DNA of 19,099 nt from the NCBI GenBank assembly GCA_902791885.1, contig CADAXO010000014.1, positions 1 to 19,099 of the forward strand. Direction: 5' to 3'. Made by a program: the position numbers and the translations under genes. Below, in pieces: positions 17,569-19,099 of this stretch (the first letter of the stretch is position 1; every line of letters begins with the position of its first letter). The DNA is from Oscillospiraceae bacterium. GTDB lineage: Bacteria > Bacillota_A > Clostridia > Saccharofermentanales > Saccharofermentanaceae. The notes below the pieces were generated by a model. That model was not told the origin of the DNA and searched no databases. It saw nothing but the letters and a program-made list of their open reading frames with translations.

Positions 17569-19099
17569 TCACCTTCTGTAAAGTCTGTTAAGCTCTCTGT
17601 ACCAGTCGTTATCGATGGAATCAAGATCCTCCTTAGAGAATCTTACTCTCCAGTTGCCTTCGGGAGTTCCGGGAATGTTCATTCTCGTATCTCCGCCGTA
17701 TCCTAACATATCCTGAATGGGAATGATAACGGTGTTAGCCGCACTCATCCATAATGTCTTGATAACCGCACGGCAGGAAGCGGATTTAACGCCGCCGTCA
17801 CCCCAGTTATCGCCTTCGAATCCGCAATACTTGAGGCACTCTTTTCTTTCCCTGTCAGATGCTTCCCAGAGCCATCCGAGAAGTGTGTTGTTATCGTGTG
17901 TACCCGTATATGCTACGCAGTTATGCACGTAGTTATGAGGCAGATAAGAGCTGTTGTCATCAGGGTTAAATGCGAACTGCATAACCTTCATTCTCGGAAG
18001 ATCGACTTCCCCGAGGAAGCTCTCAAGATCGGGAGTCACCTCACCCAGGTCCTCAGCGATAAGCTTGGATCTGTCGCCGAATGTCTTATCGAAGACCTTG
18101 AAGAAATCCATCTTCGGACCATCGACCCACTTACCTGTCTTGGCTGTCTTGGAACCTGCTGGTACTTCCCAGTAGGAAGAGAATGCTCTGAAGTGGTCGA
18201 TCCTGATGATGTCATAGAGCTTAAAGTTCTCTCTTAATCTTTCCATCCACCATGCATAACCGGAATCCTTATGCTTCTTCCAGTCGTAGATCGGGTTGCC
18301 CCAGAGCTGACCGTCAGCAGAGAAATAATCCGGGGGTACGCCGGCACCGCACTCGAATACGATATCCTCATAATCCTTATCGGGATCCTTGTCGGGATTC
18401 TCCTTGATCCATGCCTTGCGTGCTGCCTTCTTCTGGGCATCTGTTGCCATCTTAAAAAGATCTCTTGCTGCCCATACATCAGCTGAATCGCCTGACACGT
18501 AGATAGGCATATCTCCTATGATCTGAACGCCTTCGGCATTGATCTGGGATCTTATGTCAGCCCACTCTGTCATGAAGATATACTGTACAAAGCCATGGAA
18601 CTTATAGTCTTCCGTTCCTCTTAACTTACCGACAGCCTTCTCATCATAAGAAGCAAGAGCCTTGTCCTCCCACTGCCACCATGCTCTCTGATCGAACTTG
18701 TCCTTGGCAGCCTGATAAAGTGCTACATCATCTGCCCACTTATTCTCCTTGAGGAACTTGTCGACTTTAGTAAGAAGATCCTTATCGGCTCTTGAGAAAG
18801 CTTTTCGAAGCATAGCCTCGCGGTCAACTCTCAGGAAATCGTAATTTACTCTCCACTTATTCTCGCTGTACTCGGCCTTAACGACATCCTCCGCAGTAAG
18901 AAGGCCCATCTTCATGAGGCTTCTGGGATCAATGAGAAGCCAGTTGCCTGCGAAAGCAGAGAAGCTCTGATAAGGGCTGTCGCCCATACCCGGGTAAGAT
19001 AAAGGCAGGATCTGCCAATACTTCATTCCCTGTTTCTTAAGCTGCTTGGCATAAGCCACAGCTTCCTCGCCCAACACTCCTATACCAAAGGGTCCGGGT
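17569..19099 (-). CDS. malQ: 4-alpha-glucanotransferase (amylomaltase), N-terminus beyond the window
   Basis: MalQ (GH77) transfers alpha-1,4-glucan segments between maltodextrins and releases glucose in glycogen or maltodextrin metabolism. The frame is open to the window edge: the codons before the first internal start read PGPFGIGV, a conserved N-terminal GH77 segment, so probably only about 10-20 residues are missing. Motifs include YWQILPLSYPGMGDSPYQS and GDMPIYVSGDSADVW. The catalytic triad is intact: nucleophile Asp in IIRIDHFRAF (D294 counted from the GTG at 19077), acid/base Glu in IAEDLGEV (E342) and Asp in TGTHDNNTLLGW (D395). A Lys/Asp-rich insertion of about 25-30 residues precedes AGVPPDYFSADGQLWGN, where homologues usually have a short turn. 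Its stop is adjacent to or overlaps glpK. Confidence 0.96.
   Translation of the reverse strand, partial: PGPFGIGVLGEEAVAYAKQLKKQGMKYWQILPLSYPGMGDSPYQSFSAFAGNWLLIDPRSLMKMGLLTAEDVVKAEYSENKWRVNYDFLRVDREAMLRKAFSRADKDLLTKVDKFLKENKWADDVALYQAAKDKFDQRAWWQWEDKALASYDEKAVGKLRGTEDYKFHGFVQYIFMTEWADIRSQINAEGVQIIGDMPIYVSGDSADVWAARDLFKMATDAQKKAARKAWIKENPDKDPDKDYEDIVFECGAGVPPDYFSADGQLWGNPIYDWKKHKDSGYAWWMERLRENFKLYDIIRIDHFRAFSSYWEVPAGSKTAKTGKWVDGPKMDFFKVFDKTFGDRSKLIAEDLGEVTPDLESFLGEVDLPRMKVMQFAFNPDDNSSYLPHNYVHNCVAYTGTHDNNTLLGWLWEASDRERKECLKYCGFEGDNWGDGGVKSASCRAVIKTLWMSAANTVIIPIQDMLGYGGDTRMNIPGTPEGNWRVRFSKEDLDSIDNDWYRELNRLYRR

Overview
The window is a densely packed stretch of a Gram-positive chromosome with every recognisable gene on the minus strand. 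Gene families, strong AGGAGG-type ribosome binding sites, a CxxC-type S18 protein and the rpsF-ssb-rpsR-rplI-dnaB and tilS-hpt-ftsH gene orders point to a Firmicute, most likely Clostridia. A finer placement is not supported by what I can see. No tRNA, rRNA, mobile element, CRISPR array or phage gene was found, and no gene-free stretch exceeds 300 bases.

In the direction of transcription (right to left), the first block (about 19099-10796) runs malQ (cut by the window edge), glpK, an AEC-family permease, an SseB-family protein, a membrane-anchored protein of unknown function, prfA (release factor 1) and a tsaC/Sua5 gene. Neighbours overlap or are separated by less than 10 nt, so this looks like one operon mixing carbon metabolism with translation functions. 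The Sua5 protein carries a fused C-terminal domain that resembles a low-molecular-weight tyrosine phosphatase but has lost its catalytic Cys and Arg.

A 228-nt regulatory region (10568-10795) follows, with three promoter-like sequences, inverted repeats and an RNA leader that resembles the S6:S18-binding rpsF leader. It drives rpsF, ssb, rpsR, rplI, dnaB, tilS, hpt and ftsH. A strong terminator-like hairpin sits between rpsR and rplI and probably lowers expression of the downstream part. From rplI to ftsH the genes overlap each other by 1-14 nt.

After ftsH, a long imperfect hairpin precedes xpt (xanthine phosphoribosyltransferase), followed by a BMP-family substrate-binding lipoprotein and the ATPase of the same ABC importer, which runs off the left edge. 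With hpt nearby, this suggests purine nucleoside or base uptake coupled to salvage.

Most of the window is ordinary housekeeping sequence. The parts worth a second look are the Sua5-pseudophosphatase fusion, the unusual start of xpt, the rpsR-rplI hairpin, the rpsF leader, the extended DnaB C-terminus, the altered SSB tail and the uncharacterised membrane protein coupled to prfA.
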